A stretch of 64,000 bases of DNA from NCBI GenBank assembly GCA_019671005.1, contig CM033717.1, positions 72,585,850 through 72,649,849 of the forward strand. Direction: 5' to 3'. The stretch's first letter is position 1; the number at the start of each line of letters is the position of its first letter. This document shows positions 60,901 through 64,000 of the stretch, one piece after another. The notes beneath the pieces are model-generated. The model did no database searches. It was not told the origin of the DNA and saw only the letters and a list, made by a program, of their open reading frames with translations. Origin of the DNA: Hibiscus mutabilis. Its lineage: Eukaryota > Streptophyta > Magnoliopsida > Malvales > Malvaceae. A program made the translations under genes and the position numbers.

Positions 60901-61137
60901 CAACGTAATCTTATTTTATGTACAATGTCTATACTACTCAAATCTACCCACATCTATTTTTTAAAATGTATAGCGGTGAATTCATTTTTTAAACATATAT
61001 CTCTCAAATCTCAAAAATCTTGTCAATGGTTGATTTTTCACGTAATTTTAGGGAAAAAAAATTGTTGGAAAACTAAAAAAAGGTATAGAAAAGAAAATGT
61101 GTCAAGTACAAGTTGTTGAGTTTTTCAAAGATAAAAT
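57951..61137. other. Intergenic DNA, no supported gene
   Basis: AT-rich. The plus strand is A- and C-rich and T-poor at 58330-58640 (many CAACAA and CCAATCAAACC words), an asymmetric block without known domains. A candidate foldback element spans about 59500-60046. No frame is supported. Confidence 0.45.
59500..60046. mobile_element. Candidate MITE with TTAGTCACTCAA ends
   Basis: Left TTTAGTCACTCAAATAATTT..ACAAACATGTCAC is mirrored on the right by GTGAT..GTTTGTAACCAGACTAATAGTTGAGTGAC. The inverted arms are about 55-60 bp and imperfect. No target duplication was established. Confidence 0.4.
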
Positions 61138-61643
61138 GTCAAAAATAGCCCCAAACATTTCACCATTTGGTCATTTTAGCCATATTCTTTTTTTAGTGCA
61201 AACAAGCACCCAACGTTTTATTTTTTGTTCAAATTTCACCATTGTTGGATGGAAACTGTTAGTCAACTAACAGTTAACGCTTGAAGCTGACATGGCATGT
61301 CTGCATGGCATGTGGAGATGATGTAGCGATGCCACATGTCACTTTGCTGACGTGGCATTTTTTAAAAATTAAAAAATATATTTTTAAAGAAAATATTTTT
61401 TAAATATTTCTAACCAATCGATGGTGCCACGTGAGCAAAGTGCCATGTGGCATTGTCACATCATCTTCCCATGCCATGCAAACATGCCACGTCAGTCTCA
61501 GACGTGGACTGTTAGTTGAATAACTATTTCCAACCAACAAGGGTGAAATTTGAACGAAAAAATAAACATTGGGTGTTTGTTTGCACAAAAAAAGAATAGA
61601 GCTAAAATGACCAAATGGTGAAACGTTAGGGGCTATTTTTGAC
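61138..61643. mobile_element. Foldback MITE, family 3
   Basis: Near-complete palindrome of about 506 bp. GTCAAAAATAGCCCCAAACA and ACCATTTGGTCATTTTAGC at the left are inverted at the right as GCTAAAATGACCAAATGGTG and TTAGGGGCTATTTTTGAC. Arms extend inward through GGGTG.., TGACATGGCATG.. and CCACATG.. text to a centre near 61365. No clear target duplication is seen. The open frame on the minus strand (61400-61750) is a by-product. Confidence 0.8.
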
Positions 61644-61772
61644 CTTTTGCCTTTTTTAAATAGACAATTTAAATGAGACAAATTTAAAACACAAAGGGGA
61701 CATGTTTTATGGGACACGAGAGTATAATTTTTGAATTTTTTAACATTCAAAGTACAATGCCTATATTACTTA

Positions 61773-62420
61773 GGGGTGTTCAAACGGTCGGTTCGGTTAA
61801 CCGACCGAATCAAACTATCAAAAAACTATTAATTGATTTTTTTCCTATTAATCGTTAATCAACCTGAATTTATTTTGAATTTTTTTAACCGAATCGAAAA
61901 AAGTTCGGTTAATTCGGTTGGTTTTCGAACTAACCAAAATTTGTTATAAAATTTGGTTAAATTACACAAATGGTCACTAAATTGTGTTAGAATGATCTTT
62001 TTAGTCGTTGAACTTTCAAAAGTTTATAAAATAACCATTAAACTTATCGAACTATTACAAAACTGTCATTGATTCATTGCACGTTATAAATTATTGATAA
62101 ATATTAAAAAGTTTAATGATCATTTTTTAAATAAATAAATAAATTTAATAATCATTTTATGCTAATTTAGTAAAGTTTAATGACCATTTTATAATATTTA
62201 AAAGTTTAGTGACCAAAAATAAAAATATGTAATATATATATATAATAATAATAATATATAAAATTTTCAGTTAATTCGGTTTCGAATTAACCGATAACCG
62301 AAGTTTGAAAAAAATCATTAACCGTTAACTGACCTAACCTAAAATTAACTGACCGGTTAACTGAAAAAAAACTTCGATTTAGTCGGTTAATTCGGTTAAA
62401 ACCGAACTTTGAACACCCTT
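61773..62420. mobile_element. Repeat with GGGGTGTTCAAA ends and a nested second repeat
   Basis: It starts GGGGTGTTCAAACGGTCGG and ends ACCGAACTTTGAACACCCTT, an imperfect terminal inversion. Outer parts are dense in GGTTCGGTTAACCGA-type words. Between about 61955 and 62225 sits a different foldback-like text (AAATGGTCACTAAATTGTG left, TTTAGTGACCAAAAATAAAA right), apparently nested. Non-coding. Confidence 0.5.
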
Positions 62421-62849
62421 AATACTACCCAGACTCCTTTCCACCCATAAATCAAAAGATATTAAACTTTTAAATATGTTTAATCTCACGCTTTTTTGTA
62501 TATTGTACCAACGATAATGTTAATCAAACTGTACTCAGTCGACTTTAGAATGTATACAACTAGATTTAAAATCAAAATTTATGTATATAATCAAATAAAA
62601 AATTACATGTATATAATTTACCAACACTTCATTTAAGACTCCTACTTTTCATTAATTAGGCATTAATCAGCAACAAAAATACTTCCCCAGACCTCAACTT
62701 TAAACAAAATTAAAGTGGATAGTTGAACTGCTTTTGATGTTTTTCCCCTTTTCCAAGGCAATCTCTCTCTCTTTGTTGCTAGCTGGCCGGCTCCTCTGTC
62801 TCCTGCATGAAACAGAGCGTTCCTTTTCCTTTGTCTCTCCACTGTTGCA

Positions 62850-64000
62850 ATGAAGTATATCCGAGCTAATAGCTTGAAACACTTGTTCTCGTTGAAGAAA
62901 CGAAGTTTCGAAGAAGAAGAAGAAGGTGTTGCCGCCAAACAACATGGGGTTTTCGTCGGGGAAGAAGACAAGGAAGGCGGCAGAGATGGTTTCCAGATTC
63001 CTCCGGCTGCTGCTCAGAGACCTTCTTGGAGATGCTTCTCCTTTGAAGAGATTTTCGTCGCCACCAATGGTTTCAGCTCAGGTCTGCTTTGAATTTCTTC
63101 ATGTGTTCGTGTGTTTTAAGCTTTTAAAATCTTTCATTTGGTTTTAAATTTTATGTGTTTGTAAAAGCAGAGAATTTGGTCGGAAAAGGAGGGTATGCAG
63201 AGGTATACAGAGGAGTTCTCAACGACGGGGAAGAAGTTGCAGTGAAAAGGCTAACCAAAGCTTGTAGTGACGAAAGGAAAGAGAAGGATTTCTTGACGGA
63301 AATCGGCACTATCGGCCATGTTCGTCACCCGAATGTATTGGCACTGTTAGGCTGTTGCATCGACAATGGCCTTTATCTTATCTTTCAGTTCTCTTCCCGC
63401 GGCTCCGTTGCTTCTTGTCTCCATGGTAATACTGATCTTTTCGAGTTTCCAACATCGAACTGAACTGTTTCTCTTTTCTGGGTTTCATTCGAGTTTGTGT
63501 TCGTGCAGATGCGAATTCGCCGCCGATGGACTGGAAAACAAGGTATAAGATAGCAATCGGTACTGCAAGAGGCCTCCATTACTTGCATAAAGTGTGCCAA
63601 AGAAGGATAATTCACCGCGACATTAAGTCTTCGAATGTTCTATTGACTGCAGATTTCGAACCTCAGGTGCCAATTATCGAAACATGCTCTGTTTTTATTT
63701 CGGGGTGGTGTTTCGAGTTCAATTGTTAATTCTTTTCGGACTTCATGTTTCAGATATCGGATTTTGGACTAGCGAAATGGCTTCCTTCTCAATGGACACA
63801 CCATTCCATTGCTCCAATTGAAGGGACATTTGGGTACTATAATTCGACAACCCTGTTCTCTCTGTTTCTTTTTAGTCTTTAGAACGAAATTCATGAAAGA
63901 TTCAATGTTTTTGTAGCCATCTGGCGCCCGAGTACTTCATGCACGGAACCGTGGACGAGAAAACGGATGTGTTTGCATTCGGGGTTTTCTTGTTAGAGAT
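62850..64000 (+). CDS. Receptor-like cytoplasmic kinase, class VI (5' part; continues past window)
   Basis: Serine/threonine protein kinase without ectodomain, predicted cytosolic. Plus-strand exons: 62850-63081, 63171-63425, 63509-63666, 63754-63833, 63917 to beyond 64000. All have GT..AG borders and keep frame. The N-terminus (MKYIRANSLKHLFSLKKRSF, then EEEEE) precedes PSWRCFSFEEIFVATNGFSS. The kinase motifs are GKGGYAEV (glycine loop, 82-89), VAVKRL with Lys 103, HRDIKSSN (His 198), DFGLAKWLPSQW (Asp 218), and GTFGHLAPEYFMHGTVDEKT in the activation segment. The sequence tracks Arabidopsis RLCK VI proteins of the At2g18890 type closely (GTIGHVRHPNVLALLGCCID). No break is seen in the part present. 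The ending is outside the window. Confidence 0.94.

Noticed and set aside
61400..61750. 116-codon minus-strand frame
   Set aside because: It coincides with one arm of the foldback MITE at 61138-61643 and has no protein features.

Overview
This window is nuclear DNA from a flowering plant. It has spliced genes with GT..AG introns, very AT-rich intergenic DNA, an Athila-type retrotransposon, Mutator-like elements, and plant-specific families (plasma-membrane H+-ATPase, laccase, ATL RING-H2 proteins, RLCK kinase). The protein details look eudicot, possibly Malvaceae such as cotton, but that placement is only an impression.

Layout. 1-11188 is a cluster of decayed Athila (Ty3/Gypsy) LTR elements, all pointing left: an internally deleted copy (1-3137) followed by a longer, mutated gag-pol copy (3138-11188). 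The right LTR of that copy ends exactly inside a FAR1/MULE-type transposase pseudogene (11189-12234). A long terminal inverted repeat of that Mutator-like element (12921-13169) follows. 16112-21741 (minus) is an intact 16-exon plasma-membrane H+-ATPase of the PMA4/AHA4/AHA11 type, with a 20-codon upstream ORF. 22-38 kb holds no recognisable host gene. It carries a non-autonomous Mutator-like element (27182-27986) with the same terminal repeats as the one at 13 kb, several foldback elements, a minisatellite-filled element, and a local 227-bp copied insertion. 38478-40629 (plus) is an intact six-exon laccase. 41619-45446 looks like a large solo LTR. 47-54.4 kb carries three diverged copies of one ATL-type RING-H2 E3 ligase: one intact (52250-52801) and two broken. 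54.4-62.8 kb is repeat-rich intergenic DNA with several foldback MITEs. 62850 to the window end is the 5' part of a class VI receptor-like cytoplasmic kinase running off the edge.

The host genes have unrelated jobs: proton pumping, apoplastic phenolic oxidation, ubiquitin ligation and kinase signalling. I see no cluster logic. The strongest story is in the mobile DNA: a transposase-bearing Mutator-like element cut by an Athila insertion, a probable non-autonomous relative 14-15 kb away, in-frame duplication inside pol, and mosaic LTRs. I did not find a convincing new protein system. Exon boundaries and repeat alignments were made by eye.
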